Shown here: in pieces, positions 22,123 to 29,928 of the stretch
Numbering within the stretch: the first letter of the stretch is position 1
Layout of the letters: the number at the start of each line of letters is the position of its first letter
NCBI RefSeq assembly: GCF_018604545.1
Contig: NZ_CP075896.1
Location: forward strand, 6,138,001-6,202,000
Direction: 5' to 3'
DNA length: 64,000 bases
DNA from: Streptomyces koelreuteriae
GTDB lineage: Bacteria; Actinomycetota; Actinomycetes; Streptomycetales; Streptomycetaceae
Translations under genes and position numbers: made by a program
Notes under the pieces: generated by a model
What the model saw: the letters and a program-made list of their open reading frames with translations, nothing else
Database searches by the model: none
Told to the model about the DNA's origin: nothing

Positions 22123-22569
22123 ATGAGGGTGACCCGACCGATGCTCGCGCTGAGCGGCGCGGTGGCGATACTGGCGCTGGCAGGCTGTGGATCCGGCGGC
22201 AAGGACGAGGCGGCCGTGCCGAAGGAAGTGACCGGCAGCCTGGAGCACATCGCGGCCGAGGCCAAGTGCAAGCCGAACATGCAGACCGACGCCGACACGA
22301 TCCGCCAGGCCCTCTGCAAGAAGGGCAAGGAGAAGTACGTCCTCGCGACCTTCTCCACCGACCGCGGCCAGCGCGAGTGGCTGAACGGCGCGAAGGACTA
22401 CGGCGGCTACTACCTCGTCGGCCGCAAGTGGGTCGCCGTGGGGGAGCAGAAGACGGTCACGGCGCTGCAGAGCAGCCTCGGCGGGACCATGGAGGAAGGC
22501 TCCGAGCACATGAACCCCGGCGGCAGCCACAACAAGGGCGGTCACGGCAGTGGCGGTCACAGCGGCTGA
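22123..22569 (+). CDS. Small lipoprotein of unknown function
   Basis: 148-residue lipoprotein with signal MRVTRPMLALSGAVAILALAGC and lipobox LALAGC-G. The mature domain (GSLEHIAAEAKCKPNMQTDADTIRQALCKKGKEKYVLATFSTDRGQREWL) has two Cys and a DUF-like fold I cannot name. The tail HMNPGGSHNKGGHGSGGHSG is Gly/His-rich, possibly metal-binding. GGAGGAA precedes ATG 22123. The gene ends 33 bases before the MerR gene. Confidence 0.75.
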   Translation: MRVTRPMLALSGAVAILALAGCGSGGKDEAAVPKEVTGSLEHIAAEAKCKPNMQTDADTIRQALCKKGKEKYVLATFSTDRGQREWLNGAKDYGGYYLVGRKWVAVGEQKTVTALQSSLGGTMEEGSEHMNPGGSHNKGGHGSGGHSG

Positions 22570-22589
22570 ACCTGGGGCACGCGCGGGCG

Positions 22590-22603
22590 TAGGCTCTCAC
22601 GGA
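22590..22603 (+). promoter_or_regulatory. Leaderless promoter of the MerR gene
   Basis: A -10-like TAGGCT (22590-22595) ends 7 bases before ATG 22603, with a TGAACC -35-like element at 22567-22572 (17-base spacer). No ribosome site precedes the ATG, so transcription probably starts at or next to the start codon. Confidence 0.5.
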
Positions 22604-22998
22604 TGCGGATAGGCGAGCTGTCCAAGCGCACGAACGTGAGTCCGCGCTCACTGCGGTACTACGAAGAGCAGGGCCTGCTGACCAGCTCACGCTCCGGCGC
22701 GGGGCAGCGTCACTATTCCGATGCCGCGGTCCAGCGCGTGTCGCTCATCCGGCAGTTGTTCGACGCGGGCATGTCCAGCCGGGTGATCGCGACCGTGCTG
22801 CCGTGTGTGGACGTCCCGGACGACCTGGGCGTCGCCGAGGAGACGTTCACGGCGATGATGCGCGAGCGCGACCGGATCGACGCCGACATCGCGCACCTGA
22901 TCGAGACCCGGGCTGCGCTCGACGTGCTGATCAGCGCCAACAGCCGGCACCGGGCGGAGCTGTCCACGGCCCCGGAACCGGTGGCGCGGTCGGCCTGA
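22603..22998 (+). CDS. MerR-family regulator
   Basis: 131-residue regulator. The N-terminal winged helix-turn-helix is MRIGELSKRTNVSPRSLRYYEEQGLLTSSRSGAGQRHYSD. A coiled coil (RDRIDADIAHLIETRAALDVLISANSRHRAEL) forms the dimer. No Cys cluster is present at the C-terminus, so it is not a classical metal sensor. It resembles MerR proteins that sit next to NAD(P)H:quinone or MDR oxidoreductases, and one follows 106 bases downstream. That gene is the likely target, with redox or electrophile sensing as the guess. Confidence 0.87.
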   Translation: MRIGELSKRTNVSPRSLRYYEEQGLLTSSRSGAGQRHYSDAAVQRVSLIRQLFDAGMSSRVIATVLPCVDVPDDLGVAEETFTAMMRERDRIDADIAHLIETRAALDVLISANSRHRAELSTAPEPVARSA

Positions 22999-23104
22999 TG
23001 CTGTGATCTGCGCCTCAGCCGGTTGCCCCTCACATCGATGTCAGAGGTGAGGATGGCGACAACGCCCGGAATCACCGGGCCGGTCGCACGGGAGGCGGCG
23101 GAAG

Positions 23105-24028
23105 ATGGGGCAGGCGTGGGGTTTCGGCAGGTACGGCGGGCCCGAGGTACAGGAGTTCTTCGATCGTCCCGATCCCGTGCCCGGTCGCGGCGAGGTGCTG
23201 ATCCGGGTCGACGTCGCCGGCGTGAATCCCCTCGACCACATGGTGCGCTCAGGTCTGCTCGACGGGTTCGACGGCGGGCGTCCGTTTCCCCGCGTGCTGG
23301 GCATGGAGGCAGCCGGAACCGTGCTCGCCCGCGGCGAGGACGTCGACGGGCTCGAGGTGGGTGACGCGGTCTTCGGCTTCGCACTCACCGGTGGCGGCAC
23401 CTACGCCGAGACCACGGTGCTGTCCGCGCCGAACACCGCACGCATCCCTGAGGGTCTGTCCGCGACCGTGGCGGCGACGCTGCCGGTGGCCGGGACGACC
23501 GCGGTGGACGTGCTCGACCAGCTCGGCCTCCCGGCCGGTGCCACGGTCCTGGTCAACGGGGTCGGAGGCGGCGTCGGCCTCGCCGTCGCCCGGCTGGCCG
23601 TCGGGCGCGAACTGCGCGTTCTCGGCATCGGGAGCACCGCCAAACGCGAGCACGCCGAGGCCATCGGGGTGCGGTTCGTCGACTACACCGCCGAGGACGT
23701 CGCCGCCGCGGCACGCGAGCTGGTTCCGGACGGCTTCGACGGGATCGTCGACCTGGTCGGAGGCGCCTCGCTGCGGACGGTCGCTCCGCTGGCCCGGGAT
23801 CCCCGCGACGTCATCGCCGTGGGTGACATGTCCGTGCCCGATCTCGGTGGGCGTTTCGTCGAGCGCCGCGTCGACCGCGAGAATCTGGAGCGGTCCGCCC
23901 GGCTGGCCCTCGACGGAGTCCTCGCACCCGTGATCACCGCGGTCCATCCGCTCTCCGACGCCCCGGCCGCCCTCGCCGTCGTCGAGAACGGGCACACCTC
24001 GGGCAAGGTCGTCATCAAGGTGGCATGA
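23105..24028 (+). CDS. MDR-family NAD(P)H-dependent oxidoreductase
   Basis: 307-residue zinc-independent medium-chain reductase of the quinone-oxidoreductase type. The N-terminal GroES-like domain has GRGEVLIRVDVAGVNPLDHMVRSG. The Rossmann domain has GATVLVNGVGGGVGLAVARLA as the nucleotide-binding loop (about residues 142-162). No Cys/His zinc ligands are visible. It probably reduces quinones or alkenals. It is likely regulated by the upstream MerR protein and ends at a strong palindromic terminator. Confidence 0.87.
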   Translation: MGQAWGFGRYGGPEVQEFFDRPDPVPGRGEVLIRVDVAGVNPLDHMVRSGLLDGFDGGRPFPRVLGMEAAGTVLARGEDVDGLEVGDAVFGFALTGGGTYAETTVLSAPNTARIPEGLSATVAATLPVAGTTAVDVLDQLGLPAGATVLVNGVGGGVGLAVARLAVGRELRVLGIGSTAKREHAEAIGVRFVDYTAEDVAAAARELVPDGFDGIVDLVGGASLRTVAPLARDPRDVIAVGDMSVPDLGGRFVERRVDRENLERSARLALDGVLAPVITAVHPLSDAPAALAVVENGHTSGKVVIKVA

Positions 24029-24054
24029 GGACATCTGGCACAGCTTCTGAGCGT

Positions 24055-24094
24055 GGATAAGCCGGCGGTGGGAATTCCCACCGCCGGCTTATCC
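24055..24094. terminator. Perfect 40-base palindrome, bidirectional terminator
   Basis: Positions 24055-24074 and 24075-24094 are exact reverse complements with no spacer; the centre is GAATTC. It lies between the convergent MDR gene and the DUF1996 gene, 26 bases from each stop. A bidirectional transcription terminator is the natural reading. Confidence 0.85.
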
Positions 24095-24120
24095 GCTGGC
24101 TGAGTATTACCCGCCGAGTA

Positions 24121-25701
24121 CTACTGGCAGTTCTCGCCGTTGTTGATGCACTGGACCATCTCGTTCATCACGTTCTCGTCGAAGAAGTTGATGAAGTCGT
24201 TGTGGTCCGTGATCGGCTTGTGCAGCTGCTCCGGGAAGGAGTCCACCGCGAACGCGTTCTGGACCTGTCCATTGTTGATCTGCGGCGCCGGGACGTCGTA
24301 GACCAGACGGACCTGGAGCTGGGGGATGGCCTGGAAGCCGTTCGAGCAGCTGCCGTCCGCTTCCACGAAGTCGACGTGGGTGCGGTGGTTGGCGCTGTCG
24401 ATGTTCTGGCCGTCCCAGCAGCTCTGGAAGTTGGACAGCCGGACCATGTTGCTGCCCTCGGGGCAGATCGGGTACTTGTCCGTCACCTGACGGTCCTCGA
24501 AGCCGGTGCACGTCCAGGACGTGTTGGCGTTGTTGAGGCCGTTGGTCAGGGACTTGGCGTCACCGGTGATGATCCGCAGGGCCTTCGGCATCGCGACGAC
24601 ATCGCTGGTGCGGTTGCCCACGAACTTCAGCTCCGCCTGCGCGGGCTCGACGATCTGGCCGACGTTGCCGTCCTGGCCACCGCCCGGCTGACCCGCGTCG
24701 ATGTCGTCCGAACCGTCCTGGATCCGGATGACCGGCCAGAAGTACGTGGACTTGTCGCCCTGGTTCTGGCAGGTCGTCTCGCCGTTCTCCAGGTCCTCGT
24801 CGCTCGCGAAGGCGGTGTTGGCCTGGTTGCCGACGTAGTCGTGCTGGTGCTGGGCGCCGTTGGAGACACCGGGCGCCACGATCACGTTGTCCGAGTTGCG
24901 GTTCTCGTTCTCGTTGGTGCCGCACTGCGTGGTGAAGGTGCCCGTGGAGCCGCCGTCGCCGTTCGCCGCGAGACCGTTCGGCAGGTTGCGGGAGTTCGGC
25001 TGGACTTCCTCGATGTTGACGAAGTCCGCGGCTGCCGGGCCGTTGCCGCCCTGACCGCCGTTGCCGCCCTGGCCCTGGTCCTGGCCCTGGCCGTTGTCCT
25101 GACCGCCCTGGTCCTGACCCTGGTCCTGGCCGTTGTCCTGGCCGCCGTTGTTCTGGCCCTGGTCCTGACCGTCGTTGTTCTGGCCGCCGTTGTTGTTCTG
25201 CCCGCCCCCGGCCTGGCCGTCGTTGGTGTTGGCGTCGGCGTTCATGCCCTGGCACTCGGCCATCTGGGCGAGGTTGCCCGGCGCCTTGCCACCGACCCGC
25301 TTGATGTTGATGCCGATGCGGTCGATGGCGGCGGTCCGCTTCGACTTCAGCGGGCCGAGGATGGCGTTGTTGACGAAGCCGGAGTCACCGGCCTGGGCCT
25401 GACGCGTGGAGGCGAGCCGGGTGTAGGCCTCGCTGATCTGCTTGTCGAGGTTCGCAAGCTCCTTGTCCACGCCCTTGCGCGCGCCGTCCGGCACGTCGGT
25501 CAGGCTCTGTCCGACGTCCGGGCACTGGATCGTGGCGACCTGCGCACCCGCGGACTTCGTCTGGTTCGCCGAGTTCTCCTCATGCGCCGAGGCATAGAAG
25601 TTTGCCCAGATCAGCCCGCCCCCACCGAGCGCTAGGGCCGCCGATGCGGCTATGGCCTTGGTGGCCATCGGCGTCCGGCGTTTTCTTGTGTTGCGTCCCA
25701 T
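24121..25701 (-). CDS. Secreted DUF1996 protein with Asn/Gln/Gly-rich linker
   Basis: 526-residue exported protein starting at ATG 25701 behind AGGAG. A basic N-terminus and hydrophobic segment (MATKAIAASAALALGGGGLIWANFYASAHE) form a signal or anchor. A helical region follows (about 45-135; KGVDKELANLDKQISEAYTRLASTRQ). Then comes a roughly 65-residue linker made of GQ, NG and DQ repeats (about 165-230). The C-terminal DUF1996 domain has features such as HQHDYVGNQ, TYFWPVIR and NHRTHVDF. The domain also occurs in fungal secreted proteins; its activity is not known to me. The repeat DNA (about 25040-25210) is coding. Confidence 0.82.
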   Translation of the reverse strand: MGRNTRKRRTPMATKAIAASAALALGGGGLIWANFYASAHEENSANQTKSAGAQVATIQCPDVGQSLTDVPDGARKGVDKELANLDKQISEAYTRLASTRQAQAGDSGFVNNAILGPLKSKRTAAIDRIGINIKRVGGKAPGNLAQMAECQGMNADANTNDGQAGGGQNNNGGQNNDGQDQGQNNGGQDNGQDQGQDQGGQDNGQGQDQGQGGNGGQGGNGPAAADFVNIEEVQPNSRNLPNGLAANGDGGSTGTFTTQCGTNENENRNSDNVIVAPGVSNGAQHQHDYVGNQANTAFASDEDLENGETTCQNQGDKSTYFWPVIRIQDGSDDIDAGQPGGGQDGNVGQIVEPAQAELKFVGNRTSDVVAMPKALRIITGDAKSLTNGLNNANTSWTCTGFEDRQVTDKYPICPEGSNMVRLSNFQSCWDGQNIDSANHRTHVDFVEADGSCSNGFQAIPQLQVRLVYDVPAPQINNGQVQNAFAVDSFPEQLHKPITDHNDFINFFDENVMNEMVQCINNGENCQ

Positions 25702-25904
25702 GGAACTCCTCTGACTTCCTTTTTCGGGGGCATCGAGGCGCCCGACAGGAGTGAAGCGGCTCCCTTCCATACGCAGGTGGTCCCACGGGTGTTCAGATGT
25801 CTCTGAAATTGATGCGAGATTCGTGAGGGCTCTGTGTTCTCAACAGCCCGTTTCATACCGGCAGTTGCTGATCCCGCACGGTCGGTGAACCGTCGGGTCC
25901 GGTT

Positions 25905-26558
25905 TCACCGGCCGTGGTCGAGATAGGCCAGAACCGCCAGCACGCGGCGGTTGTCGTCGTCCGAGACCTCCAGTCCCAGTTTGGCGAAGATGTTCGCGGT
26001 GTGCTTGGCGATGGCCCGTTCCGTCACCACCAGCCGGCCGGCGATCGCCGCGTTGGTCCGGCCCTGCGCCATCAGCTCCAGCACCTCCCGCTCCCGGGGC
26101 GTCAGCCGCGCCAGCGGCCCGTCGTCGCTCGACTGCCGGGCCAGCAACTGCTGGATGACCTGCGGGTCCATCGCCGTCCCCCCGGCGGCGACCCGCCGTA
26201 CGGCGTCCACGAACTGCTCGGCGTCGAACACCCGGTCCTTCAGCAGATACCCGACCCCGCCGCTGCCGTCGGCGAGCAGCTCACGCGCGTAGAGCTGCTC
26301 AACGTGCTGGGAGAGCACCAGCACCGGAAGGCCGGGCCGCTTGCGGCGGGCGTCGAGCGCGCACTGCAGCCCCTCGTCGGTGTGCGTCGGCGGCAGGCGT
26401 ACGTCGACCACGGCGACGTCCGGTTCCAGCTCGGCCAGCGCGGCGGCCAGTTCGGGACCGGACTCGACGGCCGCCGCGATCTCGAAGTCGTGCGCCTCGA
26501 GCAGCCGGACGAGCCCGTCGCGCAGCAGGAAGAGGTCTTCGGCTAGGACAACGCGCAA
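25905..26558 (-). CDS. NarL-family response regulator
   Basis: 217-residue two-component regulator. The receiver has acidic residues AED near position 7 and phospho-acceptor Asp52 in PDVAVVDVRLPPTHTDEG. The C-terminal LuxR-type helix-turn-helix is LTPREREVLELMAQGRTNAAIAGRLVVTERAIAKHTANIFAKLGL. Its start overlaps the end of the histidine kinase gene by 16 bases, so the two are translationally coupled partners. Target genes are not evident. Confidence 0.92.
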   Translation of the reverse strand: MRVVLAEDLFLLRDGLVRLLEAHDFEIAAAVESGPELAAALAELEPDVAVVDVRLPPTHTDEGLQCALDARRKRPGLPVLVLSQHVEQLYARELLADGSGGVGYLLKDRVFDAEQFVDAVRRVAAGGTAMDPQVIQQLLARQSSDDGPLARLTPREREVLELMAQGRTNAAIAGRLVVTERAIAKHTANIFAKLGLEVSDDDNRRVLAVLAYLDHGR

Positions 26559-27808
26559 GGGATCTCCATGGTGACCATGGTGGGACCGCCCGCGGGGCTG
26601 CTGACGGCCAGGACGCCGTCGAATGTACCGAGCCGCCGCTCCACCCCGGAGAGTCCGGAACCGGTGCCGATCACCGCACCTCCCTTGCCGTTGTCGGTGA
26701 CGGACACCCGCAGCATCCCGTCGGCGTGGTGCAGATCGGCCCAGATGCGGTCGGCCCCGGAGTGCTTCACCGCGTTGGTGAGCACCTCGCTGACGGCGAA
26801 GTAGGCGGCGGACTCCACGGGCGCCTCCGCCCGCCCGGGCAGGTCCACGCTCACCTCGGTCGGCACCGGCAGCCGCAGCGCCAGCGCCCGTACGGCGTCA
26901 CCGAGGCCCCGCTCGGCGAGGACCGGCGGATGGATGCCGCGCACAAGCTCGCGCAGTTCGGCGAGGGCCTCGACCGACGACGTTCGGGCCTGCGCGATCA
27001 GCTCCTTGGCCCGGGCCGGATCCTTGTCGAGGAGCGCCTCGATGGTGCCCAGGTCCATGCCCACCGCGACCAGCCGGGCCTGGGCCCCGTCGTGCAAGTC
27101 CCGCTCGATGCGCCGCAGTTCGGCGGCGGAGGTGTCGACGGCGTCGCGCCGCGTCTCGGTCAGCACCCGTACCCGCTCGGCCAGTTCGCCCTGGCCGGAG
27201 CCCAGGACGGCCTGCGTGAGCCGGAAGTGGACGTCCAGCAGCCGCGGGGTGAGGAAGTGCGCGAAGAAGAGGACGACCAGGCCCAGCAAGGCCGCACCGA
27301 GCGCGGACACCTGCCCGGTGACCTTGACGAACCCGTACCAGTACCCGTCGGGGAAGACCCGCCACAGCCCGGCCCCGAGCGCGAAGCCCTCCAGCGGGTA
27401 CAGCCACAGCGCGGCCGGCAGCAGCGCGGTGAGGAACCCCGCCGTCATGTCGACCGGCAGCCACATCAGATCCCGCCAGGTCGCCGGGTCGCGCAGCATC
27501 CCGAACGTGGCCGCCCACGGATTGGCGTCCTTCGGCAGCGGCCGGTACGCCGGCGGGATCCGCACCCCGCCCCACTCCGCCGCGAGCACCCGCCGCCAGT
27601 TCGCGAACCCCCGTACGCCCTTCAGCACGTACGGCGTCGTGACGATCCCGATCCCGATCGGGATGAGCGCCATGGACACCAGGGACAGGGTGAAGCACAG
27701 CACCGCCCCCGGCAGCGAGACGAGGGCCACCCCCAGCCCCCGTAGCGCCGCCAGCGCCCCGCCCCGCCCCTTCGCTGCCCTGTAGCCGCTCTTCGTGTCG
27801 ATGGTCAT
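26543..27808 (-). CDS. Sensor histidine kinase (HisKA_3 type)
   Basis: 421-residue membrane kinase starting at ATG 27808. It has about four membrane segments (LGVALVSLPGAVLCFTLSLVSMALIPIGIGIV, DMTAGFLTALLPAALWLY, SALGAALLGLVVLFFAHFL). A HisKA_3 phospho-acceptor His lies in RRIERDLHDGAQARLVAVGMDLG. The HATPase_c domain has ALTNAVKHSGADR and VTDNGKGGA. The N-terminus resembles the DUF-type sensor domain common in actinobacterial kinases paired with NarL regulators. Signal unknown. Confidence 0.9.
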   Translation of the reverse strand: MTIDTKSGYRAAKGRGGALAALRGLGVALVSLPGAVLCFTLSLVSMALIPIGIGIVTTPYVLKGVRGFANWRRVLAAEWGGVRIPPAYRPLPKDANPWAATFGMLRDPATWRDLMWLPVDMTAGFLTALLPAALWLYPLEGFALGAGLWRVFPDGYWYGFVKVTGQVSALGAALLGLVVLFFAHFLTPRLLDVHFRLTQAVLGSGQGELAERVRVLTETRRDAVDTSAAELRRIERDLHDGAQARLVAVGMDLGTIEALLDKDPARAKELIAQARTSSVEALAELRELVRGIHPPVLAERGLGDAVRALALRLPVPTEVSVDLPGRAEAPVESAAYFAVSEVLTNAVKHSGADRIWADLHHADGMLRVSVTDNGKGGAVIGTGSGLSGVERRLGTFDGVLAVSSPAGGPTMVTMEIPCALS

Positions 27809-27925
27809 GGCGTCAGTCTCGCCGAGCGGGGGTGCGGGGTCACTGGGCCGGGACACCCGGTCAGGGGGTGGTGCTACGTACACCTCGGGAGGCGGCGCGG
27901 TGGTCCACGGGGTGGTTCCTACGCC

Positions 27926-28936
27926 TCAAGCGCCCAGCCCGGTCGCCAGCACCTTGGCCTCCCTCTCCGGGTCGAGCCCCACCGTCGGCCGGTCCGGCCG
28001 CTGGGGCGCCGTGCCGCCGATGTCCTGGAGCCACCGCCACGTGTCGGCCACGGTCTCCGCGACGGGCCGGCAGTTCAGCCCCGCCGCCACCGCCCGGGAG
28101 ACGTCCGCGCTGTGCAGGGCGTCGTGCAGATCGCTGCCCGGCGGCACCCACACCGGCAGCTCGGTCCACGGCTCGATGCCCGCCTCCAGGATCACCTCGG
28201 GCTCGGTCCACCGCAGTTCGGCACCGCCCCCGGTGACGCGTGCGCACGCCTCCAGCAACGCGCCTGTCGTGGCGTGCCCCTGCGGACTGACCAGGTTGTA
28301 CGGCCCGCTCAGCGCCCGCTCCGCCGCGTGCGGGATCCACTGGGCCAGGTCACGGACGTCCACGTACTGCACGGGCAGCTCGCGCGGCCCCGGGGCGAGC
28401 ACCGGACCACCGCGCGCCATGCGGCCCAGCCACCAGGGCAGCCGGCCGATGTTCTCGTACGGGCCGAGGATCAGCCCGGCCCGGACGAGCACCGACCGGT
28501 CCTCGCCGAAGGCGTCCAGCACGGCCAGTTCACCGCCGCGTTTGTCCTGCGGGTACGCGGTCTGCTCCGCGTCGGCCGAGGCGCCCTCCACCAGGGGCGC
28601 GTCCTCGGTGTACCCGGCGGGCGGGGCCCACGCGTACACCGAGCAGCTCGACACATACACGTACCGGCCGGCGCGACCCCGCAGCAGCCGCGCCGTGTCC
28701 CGCACCGCGCGGGGCGCCGCCGACCAGGTGTCGACGACGACGTCCCACTCGCCCGGGTCGTCGGCGAGGGCGGCGAGACCGTCGGGCGCGGTGCGGTCGC
28801 CCAGCAGCGACCGCACGCCCTCCGGCGCCTCGTGCCGCCCCCGGTGGAAGACGGTCACGTCCCAGCCCCGCCCCAGGGCCGCCTCCACGACGGCCCGCCC
28901 CACGAACTCCGTACCACCCAGCATCAGAAGCCTCAT
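27926..28936 (-). CDS. NAD-dependent epimerase/reductase-like protein
   Basis: 336-residue extended SDR protein. The nucleotide loop is MRLLMLGGTEFVGRAVVEAAL, a GGTxFxG variant. YVYVSSCSVYAWAPPAGYTED carries the Ser and a Tyr typical of the sugar-epimerase/chloroplast RNA-binding-like SDR group. YVDVRDLAQWI follows. The exact substrate is unknown. It is a monocistronic minus-strand gene 75 bases beyond the winged-helix gene. Confidence 0.85.
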   Translation of the reverse strand: MRLLMLGGTEFVGRAVVEAALGRGWDVTVFHRGRHEAPEGVRSLLGDRTAPDGLAALADDPGEWDVVVDTWSAAPRAVRDTARLLRGRAGRYVYVSSCSVYAWAPPAGYTEDAPLVEGASADAEQTAYPQDKRGGELAVLDAFGEDRSVLVRAGLILGPYENIGRLPWWLGRMARGGPVLAPGPRELPVQYVDVRDLAQWIPHAAERALSGPYNLVSPQGHATTGALLEACARVTGGGAELRWTEPEVILEAGIEPWTELPVWVPPGSDLHDALHSADVSRAVAAGLNCRPVAETVADTWRWLQDIGGTAPQRPDRPTVGLDPEREAKVLATGLGA

Positions 28937-29010
28937 GCCGCCGACTCTGCCCGGTGGGGCGGCGGTACGGAACGGGATCTGCCGTCAGCAGAAGGGTGGG
29001 GGCCGGTGGC

Positions 29011-29598
29011 TCAGCGGCCCACGGGAGGCACGTACTTGTAGCCGACCCGGCGCACCGTCCGGATCGTGTCGCGGTGCTCCGCGCCCAGCTTGCGGCGCAG
29101 CCGGGCGACATGGACGTCGACCGTGCGGCCGTCCCCCACGTGCCCGTAGCCCCACACCGTGCCGACGAGCTGGTCGCGGGTGTGCACCCGGCCCGGGTGC
29201 GCCACCAGGTGGGCGAGCAGCTCGAACTCCAGATAGGTCAGGTCGAGCGGTCGGCCGGCCACCTGGGCGGTGCGCTGCACGGTGTCGACGCGGATCAGCT
29301 GCTCGCCGCCCGGCGCGGGAGCGGCCTCGGGGGCGACGGGCTCCGGCAGGTCCGGCACCGCCACCGGGAACGGCGGCTGCTGGTCGGCCGGGACGAGCAC
29401 CAGATAGCCGATCATCGGCGGCTGGCCGGGCAGCGCGGGCAGGGTGTGCTGCGGCGCCGGGAGCCAGGTGGCGCCCGGCGGCAGCAGGTCCGCGACGGTC
29501 ACCACCTCGTCCCGGTCGACGGCCCGCAGTCGATGCCGGGCGGTGTTCGCGGGAGGGGTGTTGAGGGCGGCGGTGGACAGAGAACGAGTGGTCGCCAT
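29011..29598 (-). CDS. glnRII: OmpR-type winged-helix regulator without receiver (GlnRII-like)
   Basis: 195-residue DNA-binding protein. The C-terminal 100 residues form an OmpR/PhoB winged helix: RTAQVAGRPLDLTYLEFELLAHLVAHPGRVHTRDQLV, ending DTIRTVRRVGYKYVPPVGR. The N-terminal ~95 residues are Pro/Ala-rich and show no receiver, lacking the acidic pocket and phospho-acceptor Asp. In S. coelicolor the nitrogen regulator paralogue GlnRII is encoded three genes from glnII, which is exactly this position. The name is therefore given by gene order and family, not by a search. Known GlnRII binds promoters of nitrogen genes such as glnA and glnII. Confidence 0.62.
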   Translation of the reverse strand: MATTRSLSTAALNTPPANTARHRLRAVDRDEVVTVADLLPPGATWLPAPQHTLPALPGQPPMIGYLVLVPADQQPPFPVAVPDLPEPVAPEAAPAPGGEQLIRVDTVQRTAQVAGRPLDLTYLEFELLAHLVAHPGRVHTRDQLVGTVWGYGHVGDGRTVDVHVARLRRKLGAEHRDTIRTVRRVGYKYVPPVGR

Positions 29599-29716
29599 GA
29601 GAGGTCAGCTCTTTCGCGCGAGGAGTTCGTCGGAGAGATCGACGGCCGCGAGTTCGTGGTCGGGGTCGCCGAGGACGTACGCGGTTCGCGCTGGCCGAAG
29701 GCCGGGGTGTACGGCG

Positions 29717-29839
29717 TTAGAGGGCCGGCGCGTTCGTCGCGCGGCAACACACCCGGTCGAAGTCGTAGTCCTGACGGGACGGCCAGAAGGGCTCGAGGTC
29801 ATGACGACCCGTCGCGGTGTACTTCTGGTAGCTGGCCAT
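29717..29839 (-). CDS. 40-residue conserved small protein
   Basis: Short frame MASYQKYTATGRHDLEPFWPSRQDYDFDRVCCRATNAPAL, starting at ATG 29839 with a weak GGGG site. The composition (aromatic, charged, a Cys-Cys pair) is not that of a random GC-rich shadow. It lies between the GlnRII-like gene and the next minus-strand gene, as a small gene does in the S. coelicolor order. No function can be assigned. Confidence 0.55.
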   Translation of the reverse strand: MASYQKYTATGRHDLEPFWPSRQDYDFDRVCCRATNAPAL

Positions 29840-29928
29840 GGCCCCATTGAAGCAGAGAGGCCCCCGCGCCGGGACCCTCCTCTCACACCTTGGACACACG
29901 CCGGACATCGGACCGCCCCGCCGGAACC

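Noticed and set aside
25040..25210. Tandem-like repeats considered as a CRISPR array or minisatellite
   Set aside because: The repeats are short, have no constant spacers and are in frame with the DUF1996 gene, encoding its NG/GQ/DQ linker.
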